From: Glaciecola sp047637355
GTDB taxonomy: Bacteria > Pseudomonadota > Gammaproteobacteria > Enterobacterales > Alteromonadaceae
Assembly: GCA_047637355.1 (NCBI GenBank)
Contig: JBLIKA010000002.1
Span: 1 to 64,000, forward strand
Direction of reading: 5' to 3'
Length of the DNA stretch: 64,000 bases
The first letter of the stretch is position 1. Each line of letters begins with the position of its first letter. A program made the position numbers and the translations under genes. The notes under the pieces were generated by a model. The model had not been told where the DNA came from and made no database searches. It saw nothing but the letters and a program-made list of their open reading frames with translations. Below, in pieces: positions 18,557 through 28,250 of the stretch.

Positions 18557-20309
18557 TAAATATATTTTTAACAAGCGCTTAAACAGCAACAGACCCTATT
18601 GGGTCTTAATAATTGCGTTCGTTTTAGCCATTGTCAGCTTGGGCGCTGTTGCTCAAGAGTCTGAAAACTTAATTGATTTGGTTAATCCTCGGGGGGAAGC
18701 GGCTTCCGAGAACTCTGCCACCTTAAATAGCATTGATTTTAATCGTTCTGCAAAAACAGGGAATGTGTTGATTGGTTTTGAAGGTAAAGCCGCATCAGTC
18801 TCGGTTGTAGAAGCCAAAGGTTTAGTTACCTTAACAATGAAAGACACCATGTTAGCAGAAGACCAATACGTTGAAGTTGACGTTAGTCAATTTGGCACTG
18901 CAGTGCAAAGTATTGAAACATTTCAAGATGAAAACAAAGCAAAAGTCGAGATACGTTACAACGGCTCAGTCAAAATTAAAAAGATAGAAGAAAATGGTGT
19001 TGTCACTGTTGCAGTAACACCGCTTACACTAGAAGAAGTTCAAAAATCTAACAATACGACTTATGAAGGTAAGCCAATCTCTTTGGATTTCCAAGATGTA
19101 CCAGTACGCCAAGTACTTCAGATTATTGCACAAGTTAATGGTTTTAACTTAGTAACGACCGACACCGTTAATGGCAATGTCACTATAAGTTTGTCTGGTG
19201 TTCCATGGGACCAAGCCCTTGATATGATATTGAAAATTAGAGGTTTAGATAAGCGATTAGAAGGTAATATTTTGCTGATTGCTCCGACAGAAGAATTGTC
19301 TGCTCGTGAAACGCAACAACTTCAGTCAAAGCAACAAGTACAAAACCTTGCTGAATTAAAGTCAGCGCACATCGAAATAAACTATGCTAAAGCAGACGAA
19401 ATTGCGACTATCCTGAAGACGAGTGATGGCGGAATACTATCTAGTCGCGGCAACGTTACAGTTGATGCACGTACAAACACTATACTGATACGCGATACTT
19501 TAGAAAGTATCGACGAAGCACGCCGAGTTATAAATGCATTAGATATCCCTGTTAAGCAAGTGCTTATTGAGTCTCGTATGGTCACCGTTCGCGATAACGT
19601 CGACGAACAGTTAGGCGTCCGTTGGGGATTCACTGGCGCGAGTGGCGATAATTCAGTTTCGGGTTCACTTATAGGTGCGGATACCGCTGGCCAGGGCACT
19701 GTTCCTGATATCGGCGACAGATTAAACGTTAACCTGCCTGTATCAAGCGCAGCTGGCAGTATCGGCTTTCAAATTGCTAACCTACTTGACGGTAACATCC
19801 TAGACCTTGAATTAAGTGCTTTAGAGGCTGAGAATAAGGGCGAAATTATTGCAAGCCCTCGAATTACTGTAGCAAATCAACAAGAAGCTTATATTGAACA
19901 AGGGACTGAAATTCCGTTTGTACAAGCAACCTCAAGTGGTGCAACGTCAGTCGAATTCAAAAAAGCCGTATTAAGCTTAAAAGTAACACCACATATAACA
20001 CCAGATAATAGAATTATTTTAAATCTGGTAGTCACACAAGATACGCGCGGCGACACAGTCTCTACTTCTACCGGTCCTGCCGTTGCAATAGATACGCAAG
20101 AAATAAGTACTCAAGTGTTGGTGGAAAATGGTGAAACAATCGTGCTTGGTGGTATCTTTCAGCAAGTTAGTACAAACGACGTTTCTAAAGTACCATTGCT
20201 GGGCGACATTCCTTACTTCGGTAATTTATTCAAAACAACGTCAACGATCGAGCAAAAACGTGAGTTGCTTATATTTGTAACACCAAAAATCATCGAAGAA
20301 GGCTTTTAG
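18543..20309 (+). CDS. pilQ: Type IV pilus secretin PilQ
   Basis: Outer-membrane secretin through which the pilus exits. Up to 588 residues: signal anchor or signal peptide (about 18-37), an N-terminal AMIN-like peptidoglycan-binding domain, the STN/N0 and N1 domains (VPVRQVLQIIAQVNGFNLV), then the C-terminal secretin domain with the hallmark VENGETIVLGGIF and VPLLGDIPYFGNLFK. It is shorter than Pseudomonas PilQ (714), probably having one AMIN domain. Two ATGs compete: 18543 lies only 3 nt after GGAG, while 18549 has a better 9-nt spacing. It ends in a terminator. Confidence 0.95.
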   Translation: MIMSDKYIFNKRLNSNRPYWVLIIAFVLAIVSLGAVAQESENLIDLVNPRGEAASENSATLNSIDFNRSAKTGNVLIGFEGKAASVSVVEAKGLVTLTMKDTMLAEDQYVEVDVSQFGTAVQSIETFQDENKAKVEIRYNGSVKIKKIEENGVVTVAVTPLTLEEVQKSNNTTYEGKPISLDFQDVPVRQVLQIIAQVNGFNLVTTDTVNGNVTISLSGVPWDQALDMILKIRGLDKRLEGNILLIAPTEELSARETQQLQSKQQVQNLAELKSAHIEINYAKADEIATILKTSDGGILSSRGNVTVDARTNTILIRDTLESIDEARRVINALDIPVKQVLIESRMVTVRDNVDEQLGVRWGFTGASGDNSVSGSLIGADTAGQGTVPDIGDRLNVNLPVSSAAGSIGFQIANLLDGNILDLELSALEAENKGEIIASPRITVANQQEAYIEQGTEIPFVQATSSGATSVEFKKAVLSLKVTPHITPDNRIILNLVVTQDTRGDTVSTSTGPAVAIDTQEISTQVLVENGETIVLGGIFQQVSTNDVSKVPLLGDIPYFGNLFKTTSTIEQKRELLIFVTPKIIEEGF

Positions 20310-20350
20310 TTGCTGACATATTAGTTATATTGCACTACTATGATCAGCTC

Positions 20351-20386
20351 GCAAGAAGAGTGAAGGCATAGCCTTTGCTCTTTTGC
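20351..20386 (+). terminator. Terminator after pilMNOPQ
   Basis: Hairpin AAGAGTGAAGGC-ATA-GCCTTTGCTCTT with 12 pairs (two G-U), extended by GCAA/TTGC around one bulged base; only a short T-run is included in the right arm. It lies 42 bp after the pilQ stop, between the pilus operon and aroK. The 221 bp from there to aroK hold no gene I can support. Confidence 0.65.
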
Positions 20387-20607
20387 AGTTCTAAAGCACA
20401 GTATTTTACATTTTCCTTTGATAAGAATGCTTGCATATCATGCTAGTTAATTGAGATAATCCCCGCATAGATTTTCCAATGAGGAAATTATTCGCTCGCA
20501 TTGACGTTAAAAAATTATAAAACGCGTTAATGTGGTAGTTAAAGTTGGTTGTCACGAATACACCAAGCCGACTTCAATCGTTTATAAAGAATGTGAATTA
20601 ATCAGAC

Positions 20608-21123
20608 ATGGCTGAAAAACGTAATATATTTCTTGTTGGCCCAATGGGAGCAGGAAAGAGCACTATTGGTAGACACCTTGCAGACGAACTCCACCTCGAT
20701 TTTTACGACTCCGATCAAGAAATAGAGAAGCGCACTGGCGCTGATATCGCTTGGATTTTTGATCTAGAAGGTGAAGACGGTTTTCGCAAACGTGAAGAAG
20801 ACATCATAAACGACCTGACGGATAAACAAGGTATCGTTCTAGCAACTGGTGGTGGTTCAATTGTCTCAAAAAATGTGAGAAATAGACTTTCAGCACGGGG
20901 GATTGTCGTTTACTTACAAACAACTATCGATAAACAAGTTGCCAGAACTCAGCGTGATAAGCGTCGTCCTCTGCTTCAGAATAGTGATCCAGAGCAAGTT
21001 TTAAGAGATTTAGCTGACGAACGTAACCCTTTATATACTGAGGTTGCTGATTATGTAGTTGAAACGGATGACCAAAGCGCACGAGCAGTAGCAAACCAAA
21101 TTATCAGTAAAATCGGTTTGTAA
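20608..21123 (+). CDS. aroK: Shikimate kinase
   Basis: ATP-dependent phosphorylation of shikimate in aromatic amino acid synthesis. The 171-residue P-loop kinase has Walker A GPMGAGKST, the shikimate-binding DSDQEIEKRTGADIAWIF and GGGS loop (ATGGGSIV), and the lid region RDKRRPLLQ. Length and the aroB neighbour match AroK rather than AroL. It starts 298 bp after pilQ, so it has its own promoter, and is followed by aroB after 40 bp. Confidence 0.96.
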   Translation: MAEKRNIFLVGPMGAGKSTIGRHLADELHLDFYDSDQEIEKRTGADIAWIFDLEGEDGFRKREEDIINDLTDKQGIVLATGGGSIVSKNVRNRLSARGIVVYLQTTIDKQVARTQRDKRRPLLQNSDPEQVLRDLADERNPLYTEVADYVVETDDQSARAVANQIISKIGL

Positions 21124-21163
21124 CAGGTTAATTTTCGGGAATTTTTTTAAAGGATATTGCGCT

Positions 21164-22237
21164 ATGCCCACATTAAACGTTGATTTGGGAGAGCGTAGCT
21201 ACCCTATCTATATTGAAACCGGTTTGTTTAGTCAATCCGGTTTTTTGCTTTCTGCTATTCAAGGAAAGCAATGCGCTATTGTAACCAACGAAACTGTTGC
21301 TCCTCTTTTTTTAAACAGCATTAAAAAGCCATTGAACGAAGCCCGGATTAGTACATTTGAGATCATTTTGCCGGATGGTGAACAGTATAAAACAATTGAA
21401 TATTTTAATGTTGTGTTAACTGAGCTACTAGAAAATAAAGCGGCTAGAGACACAACACTTATTGCTCTAGGGGGTGGTGTCATTGGCGATATGGGCGGTT
21501 TTGCAGCGGCTTGCTATCAGCGCGGAATTCCCTTCATTCAGGTACCGACAACGCTACTGTCACAAGTGGACTCATCTGTTGGCGGAAAAACTGCAGTAAA
21601 TCATCCACTTGGAAAAAATATGATTGGCGCTTTTTATCAACCCAAAGCCGTATTTATTGATACAAATTCCCTATCTACATTGCCAGATAGAGAGTTCTGT
21701 GCCGGAATGGCCGAAGTAATAAAATATGGGATAATGTACGACGGCGACTTCTTTACTTGGATTGAAAACCAAACTACAGCAATAAAAAATCGTGATGCCG
21801 ACGCGCTGCGATATTTAATTACAAAATGTTGCACTATAAAGGCTCAAATCGTAAATTTGGATGAGAAAGAGCATGGCGTTAGAGCGTTGTTGAACTTGGG
21901 TCACACATTTGGTCATGCAATAGAGGCGGAGAAAGGCTACGGTGTATGGTTGCATGGTGAGGCGGTTGCAGCTGGCATGGTGCTTGCTACAAAACTTGCA
22001 GTGCTACGTAATTGGATAACAGCGTCAGAATGCAGTCGCATACAACGGCTCTTAGCGTTATTTAATTTACCGATTACCGGGCCTGCGGATATGTCTGCAG
22101 ACCGCTATATTGCACATATGCAACATGATAAAAAGGTACTTTCTGGTAAAATACGATTCATCGTTCCGACATCTATAGGCAGCGCTAAAGTGATAGATGA
22201 TGTTAAAAATGAAGAATTAACAACAATATTGAACTAG
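21164..22237 (+). CDS. aroB: 3-dehydroquinate synthase
   Basis: Zn- and NAD-dependent cyclisation of DAHP to dehydroquinate, second shikimate-pathway step. The 357-residue protein has ALGGGVIGDMGGFAAA (NAD-binding), QVPTTLLSQVDSSVGGKTAV, the metal-site glutamate region CAGMAEVIKYG and the histidine segment NLGHTFGHAIE. An AAAGGA ribosome site lies 12 nt before the ATG. It forms an operon with aroK upstream and damX downstream (39 bp). Confidence 0.96.
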   Translation: MPTLNVDLGERSYPIYIETGLFSQSGFLLSAIQGKQCAIVTNETVAPLFLNSIKKPLNEARISTFEIILPDGEQYKTIEYFNVVLTELLENKAARDTTLIALGGGVIGDMGGFAAACYQRGIPFIQVPTTLLSQVDSSVGGKTAVNHPLGKNMIGAFYQPKAVFIDTNSLSTLPDREFCAGMAEVIKYGIMYDGDFFTWIENQTTAIKNRDADALRYLITKCCTIKAQIVNLDEKEHGVRALLNLGHTFGHAIEAEKGYGVWLHGEAVAAGMVLATKLAVLRNWITASECSRIQRLLALFNLPITGPADMSADRYIAHMQHDKKVLSGKIRFIVPTSIGSAKVIDDVKNEELTTILN

Positions 22238-22276
22238 CGAGAATTTGTAAGGCCAAATTTAAAAGGACATGACCGT

Positions 22277-23860
22277 TTGTCAGAATTGCAAGAACGATTG
22301 GAACACTTAGTTAATTATTCTTCTCAGCTTATATTCGTGAGCGGGGATAGTATTGCCCAACAGCAAAGGACGCTCGAAGATTTTTTGTCGATGCAAAAAG
22401 AAAATACTGAAATTTCCTATTTTACTTCTGAAATCACCATGGAGTCTCCTGACTTTAGGCGTATTATTTGCCGTCAACTTTTAGGTCAGAAAGTTGGTAG
22501 CTTTGTTCGACCATTAAAAGAACTCCTCAAAGATTTGCACGAACAACCTGGCCCTTTTTTGCTTTGCATTAAGCAAGCTCAAACCCTTCCAAATGCATTC
22601 TTACAAGAGCTGTGGGATTGGGTAACAGAAAGTAAAATGCAGTCGCTAAATCATCATGTAAATGTCATACTTTTTGGCGAAACAGCATGGGCAGAAAAGG
22701 CTAAGAAGTGGCTTCCTAAACGAAATAGTAATCGACCAATACTCTTATCGACTCAATCGGTGGAGTCAACAAAATTTGACGTAAATGCTCTAGAAACACT
22801 CATGGCAGAGGAAAGACCTGCATTTTCTCTCGACTTGTTTAGACGCAACGAATTTTCTCCCCCGGTTGTGACACAAAAATGGTTTATTGTCGGCGTATTA
22901 ATTTTACTTCTGGCTGTTTTTTTAGGTCTAATGACCTGGCAGTACCCTGAACACGTTAAGTCTCTATTGCAGACTGGGAAATTACCACCTGATGCAGCTC
23001 TCAATGTAGACCAGTTAGCGTTGTTAAACGAGCAGTTAGATAGGCAATTACAAATGAAGGAGGATACGACTAACCTAGCGCAAAGCACAGCAGAAGCTGA
23101 CCAATTATCTAACCCAGATAAAATACAAACCAGCTCAACGTCGGATTCAACTGAGGATAATACTGACCTAGTTACATCATGGGATGCGGCCAAGCAAGCT
23201 AGCAGCGATAAAATGGACTCCCTAAAAGAGAATATGAATGATCAGCGGGTGGCTAAAGAGCAGGATGCAGCTCTACTAACCAACTTAGAAGAGCCGGCAT
23301 TGACGCGGGAAGTGCTAAGCATTGAAGTCACAGAAGATTATTTAGCTGAGGCCGATGGTGATTTTGCTGTTCCAGACATCATTAGCGTTGAACAGCTCGA
23401 TGCGACCCTAGGTAAGGATCTATTAGCTCCCTCACAAGAAGAGCCAATAGCCGCAGACACCCTCGAGTCTGCAGACAGAGGCGATGAAGACTCGCTATTA
23501 AATGCGCCTAAACAAGCAGCGACTCCAATAACACAAGAACGCACTAATGAACGTTTTTACGAGTTTGCTGAAGAAACATTATTGGCATTGCCAGAACCAG
23601 CAATTTTATTACAATTATCCGGCATTCAGAATAGGACCGTGCTGGATGAATATATTGCCGATAATCAGCTGCAAGATGTGGTTTGGATCTACCAAACCAC
23701 AAGATATGGTGGCCCTTGGCATGTCGTTTTATTTAATCAGCGTTTTGACTCGGTGAATGAAGCACGCCAAGCGGTCGAATTATTGCCTTCGCCAGTGCGC
23801 TCAACTGAACCATTTGCGAAAGACTTGAGACAAATAAAGCTAGAAATACGAAATCGTTAG
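22277..23860 (+). CDS. damX: DamX-like SPOR-domain cell division protein
   Basis: A 527-residue bitopic inner-membrane protein. The N-terminal ~180 residues resemble a degenerate AAA-type domain (as in E. coli DamX), a membrane helix lies at about 204-224 (VLILLLAVFLGLM), a long acidic Ser/Asp-rich periplasmic linker follows, and the C-terminal ~75 residues form a SPOR domain (YGGPWHVVLFNQRFDSVNEA) that binds denuded peptidoglycan at septa. The start is a TTG: the only nearby ATG, at 22269, is in another frame and closes after 13 codons. AAGGA at 22262 serves the TTG. Context between aroB and dam confirms identity. Confidence 0.88.
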   Translation: MSELQERLEHLVNYSSQLIFVSGDSIAQQQRTLEDFLSMQKENTEISYFTSEITMESPDFRRIICRQLLGQKVGSFVRPLKELLKDLHEQPGPFLLCIKQAQTLPNAFLQELWDWVTESKMQSLNHHVNVILFGETAWAEKAKKWLPKRNSNRPILLSTQSVESTKFDVNALETLMAEERPAFSLDLFRRNEFSPPVVTQKWFIVGVLILLLAVFLGLMTWQYPEHVKSLLQTGKLPPDAALNVDQLALLNEQLDRQLQMKEDTTNLAQSTAEADQLSNPDKIQTSSTSDSTEDNTDLVTSWDAAKQASSDKMDSLKENMNDQRVAKEQDAALLTNLEEPALTREVLSIEVTEDYLAEADGDFAVPDIISVEQLDATLGKDLLAPSQEEPIAADTLESADRGDEDSLLNAPKQAATPITQERTNERFYEFAEETLLALPEPAILLQLSGIQNRTVLDEYIADNQLQDVVWIYQTTRYGGPWHVVLFNQRFDSVNEARQAVELLPSPVRSTEPFAKDLRQIKLEIRNR

Positions 23861-23916
23861 ATTTTATGGTAGTCTAGCACCACTTCTGAGAAAATTTTGC
23901 AGTTTAAATAAGCGTC

Positions 23917-24750
23917 GTGAATAAAAATAATAAGAACAGGGCCTTTTTGAAATGGGCCGGCGGCAAATACTCTCTGCTAGAGCATATTCTCCCTCACTTG
24001 CCGCAATCGCCAAGATTCATCGAACCTTTCTTTGGCGCCGGTTCCGTCGCTTTAAATGCAGCGTACGATAACTACCAGCTTAACGACATTAATACCGATT
24101 TGGTTAATTTGTATAAATTAGTTCAACATTCATCAAAGCAGGTGGTAGCCGACTTAGCCCCCTTATTCACGCCAGAGTCTAATACTTCAGATTTCTATTA
24201 TCAGCGTCGAGAAGAATTTAATAATACGGATGATGCATTTCGCAAAGCGTTGTTGTTTGTCTACCTAAATCGCCATGGTTATAATGGGCTGTGTCGTTAT
24301 AACCGAAAAGGTGGTTTCAATGTTCCCTTTGGCCGCTATGTAAAACCAAAAATGCCCTCAATCGAAATTCGTTATTTTGCTGAGCGTTTTGCAACAGCTG
24401 AATTCACCAATCTGGATTATGTTGATGTTATAAGAAACGCACCTGATAACAGTGTTATTTACTGTGATCCACCTTATATTCCGATCAGCAAAACAGCCTC
24501 ATTTACGCAGTATGCAACAAACGGATTCAGCTTAGAAGCTCAAGAAAAATTGGCTGAAACAGTACAGAAAGTCGTCGCGAAACGTCCTATTACTGTCGTC
24601 ATAAGTAATCACGACACTCCTCTCTCCCGCCATTTATATCAGGGTGCCAAATTCAAGAGTTTTTCTGCGCGACGACTGATCAGTCAAAATGCGCTCAACC
24701 GAAAACCGGTAAAAGAACTCATTGCTATTTTTTCAAAAGAAACGAAGTGA
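23917..24750 (+). CDS. dam: DNA adenine methylase (GATC)
   Basis: S-adenosylmethionine-dependent N6-adenine methyltransferase acting on GATC, used in mismatch repair and replication control. The 277-residue protein has the FLKWAGGKYSLL motif I, FIEPFFGAGSVALNA, and the catalytic DPPY in VIYCDPPYIP. The length equals E. coli Dam (278). It starts with GTG at 23917 with no strong ribosome site, in keeping with low expression of Dam. It is the last gene of aroK-aroB-damX-dam; the usual next gene rpe is displaced by about 4.5 kb. Confidence 0.94.
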   Translation: MNKNNKNRAFLKWAGGKYSLLEHILPHLPQSPRFIEPFFGAGSVALNAAYDNYQLNDINTDLVNLYKLVQHSSKQVVADLAPLFTPESNTSDFYYQRREEFNNTDDAFRKALLFVYLNRHGYNGLCRYNRKGGFNVPFGRYVKPKMPSIEIRYFAERFATAEFTNLDYVDVIRNAPDNSVIYCDPPYIPISKTASFTQYATNGFSLEAQEKLAETVQKVVAKRPITVVISNHDTPLSRHLYQGAKFKSFSARRLISQNALNRKPVKELIAIFSKETK

Positions 24751-24871
24751 GCCGGCGATCAAGTACAAAAGCGGCTGAAACATTTACAAAAAGAAGAATA
24801 TTATGTTCAAATAATATATGACTTCGATAATGCAGTGACGCTGATCGTTTGATATGATAATTTATATTAAA

Positions 24872-25018
24872 ATGTACACAATGGTCGTTTTAAAAAAGCG
24901 CAACAGCTTAGAGGTTCGCCTTGATGACGACCCTTTGCTATATTGCAGCCCGAAGCATTTGAAAAAAGGCATTGGACTTTGTTTTCAACGGAATGGATTT
25001 ACAAATTTTAATTCATGA
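24872..25018 (+). CDS. Possible 48-residue ORF overlapping the GGDEF-EAL start
   Basis: Short ORF running into the next gene with an ATGA overlap (its TGA at 25016-25018, next ATG at 25015). The predicted peptide is basic, with two cysteines (LLYCSPKHL and GLCFQRNG) and an early KKRN segment; no membrane helix. There is no good ribosome site; an internal ATG at 24881 is an alternative start. The tight overlap suggests translational coupling or a leader ORF controlling the downstream protein, but an ORF of this size could occur by chance. Confidence 0.35.
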   Translation: MYTMVVLKKRNSLEVRLDDDPLLYCSPKHLKKGIGLCFQRNGFTNFNS

Positions 25019-27417
25019 TTCGAATCCGCGGTTTATTATTTAAAACTCTCCTATTGGTTATTTTTATAGCCATTGCATCACTATCTGCGTCTTATGGATT
25101 CGTTACAGCGCAACAATCAAAGCGTTTTGAAGAAAACGTAAATATCATTAAACAATCCCATCTGCATGCAACTCAATTACTATTTCAGCAGCAGCTAAAA
25201 GAGCATGTATTAACGGCTGAAAAACTTTTTACACTTGGTAGTGTAACCAATAAAACAGCAGCAGAAGCAGCTTCGTTTTTTGAAACGATTTGGCCAAAAA
25301 TTCAGTTCAGTTTTGCATTAAACTCTATGTCTATTTCGAACTCTGAACAAACCTTCGAGTTTGGCGAATTTCCTAGACAAGAAACTGATTCGTTACAACA
25401 GAGCGTGTTCGATAGTACCCAACCAAAATCAGCCATAATATGCCATCACGTTTGCGAACTAGCCGCTTCGGTTCCGATAAAGTTCGGACGTGAAATGTGG
25501 TCTCTTACTATCTTGGCTGATATTGCACCGTCGATTGAATTTTTATATCAAATTGTTGGTAGTAATATTGGGGTGTTGGTGCCTAATGAAGAGCCTATTG
25601 CAAATCAACTCAATCTCAAACGTCATGTAACAGGAATAATGACAGGGCTTGGTGAAATTGATGACTTGTTAAATGCGCAATTGTCACTAGAAGAATTAAT
25701 ACAAGCTGAAACAGAGGGGATAGAAAAATCATTTGAAGGACGAGAATTTTTTATCTGGTTTGAAACCTTCAGGACTATTGGTCAGGACATGAAGGTCATT
25801 TTTGTACGTGATATTACATCTGTTATCTCAGAACAGAATCAGCAGAAAGAGCAAATTATCATTATTTTCATGACGGTAACATGGGGAATTTTGTTGACCC
25901 TGATTACTTTTTCAATAATCCCTATTTCCCAGATTAACAAGCTGCGCAGGACCATAAAGCTTATAGCAAACAACGAATATAACACCGCACGATTTCGTCT
26001 TGGAAAACCTCGCAAACCCAAGTTTAACGACGAACTTTATGACCTTGAGGACGAATGTAGAAATGCAATTGATATGCTTGAATCTTCTGAGCATAAACTT
26101 GATGTTTCGCAGAAAAGGTTGCTACGTCAGGCTACTATTGATACTACAACGGGTTTGTTTACACGCAACGTCTTGGTCGAAGATCTTTTGCGTATACGCA
26201 ACACAGATAATTCTATTAATGTTGCTATCTTCTTCTTAGACTTGGATGGGTTCAAACCAGTTAATGATAATTTAGGTCATGAAGCCGGCGATATCATGCT
26301 GAAGAAAATTGGCTATCGCTTAAAAGGGGTTTCCAGTAAATTCATCAAAGTTTATCGTATAGGTGGTGACGAATTTGTCATCTGCTATACCGATTACAGT
26401 GATGAAAAAGACTTGTATCAAATGGGTGAATCAATTGTACAATTATTTGCAGCTCCATTTCATATATACGAGACGAATATCGCGATTAGTGCCAGCATTG
26501 GTATTGCGCTGCAAGAAGCCCAGGCGATAGATGCAGATCAATTGCTAAGATTTGCTGATATCGCGATGTATCAGGCAAAAGAAGATGGAAAAAACAGATA
26601 TAAGTTTTTTGATGAGTCGATGAGGGCTAAAACACAGCAAAAGTTCACCATCAAAAATGATTTTATTGCATCGCTTGCAAGCGGGCAGCTGTTTTTAGTA
26701 TATCAACCCATTGTTGACAGTCACACCAGAAAAGTAACTAAAATTGAAGCACTGTGCCGTTGGATGCATCCACAGCTCGGTTTCATTCCACCGCCAATAT
26801 TTATAGATGTGCTTGAAGAAAGTGAAAACATGAACAAGTTGTTCGAGTGGATTGTTGGCAACGTGGTGCATGAAGCGACATATTTATCTAGTATTGGCTT
26901 ACAGGATGTTATTATTTCCGTCAACTTAAGTCCGTCCCAATTAGTTGATGATAGAGCAATTGAGTTACTTAAAAACCAACTAGAAGCTCACAAGATCAGT
27001 CCAAACCGGATTGAACTTGAGATAACAGAAACAACCCTAATCACTAACTTTAAACAAGCTAAAGCTTGGATTGAAATGGCGGCTGATATTGGGTTTAGGG
27101 TTGCTATAGACGACTTTGGTGCAGGATATTCTTCATTATCTTACTTGGCTTCGTTTAATTATAATACAGTCAAACTAGACCGCTCCCTTCTCGACAAAAT
27201 TGACATAGATACACGACAGCAAAGGATCGTTGGTTCATTGACTCGGATGATACACAGTTTGTCTGTTCCTATCGTTGCTGAAGGGGCTGAAACAGAAGAG
27301 CAATTTGAGCAACTAAGAAAATTAGGTTGTGACTTTATTCAAGGATATGTAATTTCTAAACCCATAATTCATGAAGAGCTAGTCATATTCTTGCAAAAGA
27401 ATAGAAGTATAGAATGA
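25015..27417 (+). CDS. Membrane GGDEF-EAL cyclic-di-GMP turnover protein
   Basis: An 800-residue inner-membrane protein: helix at about 8-28, a periplasmic sensor region of about 240 residues without a recognised domain, a second helix (about 283-305), a HAMP-like linker, a GGDEF domain with intact GGDEF at 450-454, and an EAL domain with EAL at 578-580, DDFGAGYSSL and the AEGAET region. Both catalytic signatures look intact, so it could synthesise and hydrolyse c-di-GMP; which activity dominates cannot be told. It sits in the dam-rpe gap. The ATG overlaps the stop of a small upstream ORF. Confidence 0.88.
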   Translation: MIRIRGLLFKTLLLVIFIAIASLSASYGFVTAQQSKRFEENVNIIKQSHLHATQLLFQQQLKEHVLTAEKLFTLGSVTNKTAAEAASFFETIWPKIQFSFALNSMSISNSEQTFEFGEFPRQETDSLQQSVFDSTQPKSAIICHHVCELAASVPIKFGREMWSLTILADIAPSIEFLYQIVGSNIGVLVPNEEPIANQLNLKRHVTGIMTGLGEIDDLLNAQLSLEELIQAETEGIEKSFEGREFFIWFETFRTIGQDMKVIFVRDITSVISEQNQQKEQIIIIFMTVTWGILLTLITFSIIPISQINKLRRTIKLIANNEYNTARFRLGKPRKPKFNDELYDLEDECRNAIDMLESSEHKLDVSQKRLLRQATIDTTTGLFTRNVLVEDLLRIRNTDNSINVAIFFLDLDGFKPVNDNLGHEAGDIMLKKIGYRLKGVSSKFIKVYRIGGDEFVICYTDYSDEKDLYQMGESIVQLFAAPFHIYETNIAISASIGIALQEAQAIDADQLLRFADIAMYQAKEDGKNRYKFFDESMRAKTQQKFTIKNDFIASLASGQLFLVYQPIVDSHTRKVTKIEALCRWMHPQLGFIPPPIFIDVLEESENMNKLFEWIVGNVVHEATYLSSIGLQDVIISVNLSPSQLVDDRAIELLKNQLEAHKISPNRIELEITETTLITNFKQAKAWIEMAADIGFRVAIDDFGAGYSSLSYLASFNYNTVKLDRSLLDKIDIDTRQQRIVGSLTRMIHSLSVPIVAEGAETEEQFEQLRKLGCDFIQGYVISKPIIHEELVIFLQKNRSIE

Positions 27418-27499
27418 ATTAGACGGTGAGCTTAAATTCAGCTCAGCGGAAAAATTCAGTTAGATTGAGTAATTCAGACTCGTAAACAGCAAATAGTGG

Positions 27500-27691
27500 T
27501 TAAACTAAAAAATTAACTAATAAAATAAGGCTGAGTATAAACAAAACGACTAAAATAATGCCTGTGACTATAAAGGGGAGAACAGATTGCTCTGCAAAAT
27601 CTTCTTCGTAACTCTTTTGAGACTGAATACCTAACATACTTGCAGACACGCTTTTCACAAACCGAAACCATTTACTAAACACTAAAGACAC
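27500..27691 (-). CDS. DUF2970 small membrane protein
   Basis: A 63-residue protein: amphipathic N-terminus (KWFRFVKSVSASMLGIQS), a charged QKSYEEDF segment, and one C-terminal membrane helix. This arrangement and the LGIQSQK...DF...P segment match DUF2970 proteins of proteobacteria, as recalled from family knowledge. Function unknown. The GTG at 27691 directly follows the stop of the upstream minus-strand gene; a GTG at 27682 is an alternative with better spacing to an AGG. Confidence 0.65.
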   Translation of the reverse strand: MSLVFSKWFRFVKSVSASMLGIQSQKSYEEDFAEQSVLPFIVTGIILVVLFILSLILLVNFLV

Positions 27692-28000
27692 CTATTTTTC
27701 ATTAGATCCAACTTGCGTGAGTAACTCTAACAAATCAAGAAAATGAAACTGATTAGAAGTTGATTTGTTCGTGATCCACGCTAGCCAACTTACTTCGTTG
27801 CCTTTTTGCGAACAGTGAATACTTGAAGGTAAATTATTTTCGTCTGTTTGTAACGTCAAAGCACTTTTGCTGCATACATCAACAGATGACTGAACAGAAA
27901 AAACGGTAAAATAAACAGCAAGCGTTAGAACGAAAAACACTGACATTGATTTTACCAATGTTGCCTTCTTTAAGTTTTGGCTATTTACCGGACTATTCAT
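27692..28000 (-). CDS. Unknown single-pass membrane protein next to DUF2970
   Basis: Not recognised. From the ATG at 28000 it has 102 residues: a short cytoplasmic segment, one membrane helix (SVFFVLTLAVYFTVFSV) and a periplasmic tail with two cysteines (DVCSKS and SIHCSQK) that could pair. The frame is open further upstream to a TTG at 28081 (129 residues), which cannot be excluded. Its stop abuts the DUF2970 start with no gap, so the two are probably made together. No strong ribosome site is seen for either start. Confidence 0.5.
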   Translation of the reverse strand: MNSPVNSQNLKKATLVKSMSVFFVLTLAVYFTVFSVQSSVDVCSKSALTLQTDENNLPSSIHCSQKGNEVSWLAWITNKSTSNQFHFLDLLELLTQVGSNEK

Positions 28001-28185
28001 ATTTGTCGTTTCACTATTATAAAAATGTTCTCTTTGAATTACCGATTCAATAAGAGAAGCAATGGATGACCAAGAATGCAAAATCTGATTCTACTAAACA
28101 CCAATTGTTAAGCTAATCACAAACATCAATATAACGCTTTTAAGAGTATAGTGCAAAAGTCAAAATGCACCTTATTAAATCACTA

Positions 28186-28224
28186 ACAAAAAAACCCGCA
28201 AGCTTAAAGGCTAGCGGGTTTTTA
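28186..28224 (-). terminator. Terminator of the torF-like gene
   Basis: Stem AAACCCGC(A)AGC / GCT(A)GCGGGTTT with A/T-rich flanks on both sides; read on the minus strand it follows the porin-like gene by about 26 bp and ends in a T-run. It is probably bidirectional in structure, but no plus-strand gene ends here. Confidence 0.85.
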
Positions 28225-28250
28225 TATCAAAATCAGCTTATTAATTTATA

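Noticed and set aside
27421..27445. Short hairpin TGAGCT/AGCTCA after the GGDEF-EAL gene as terminator
   Set aside because: Only 6 bp and no T-run.
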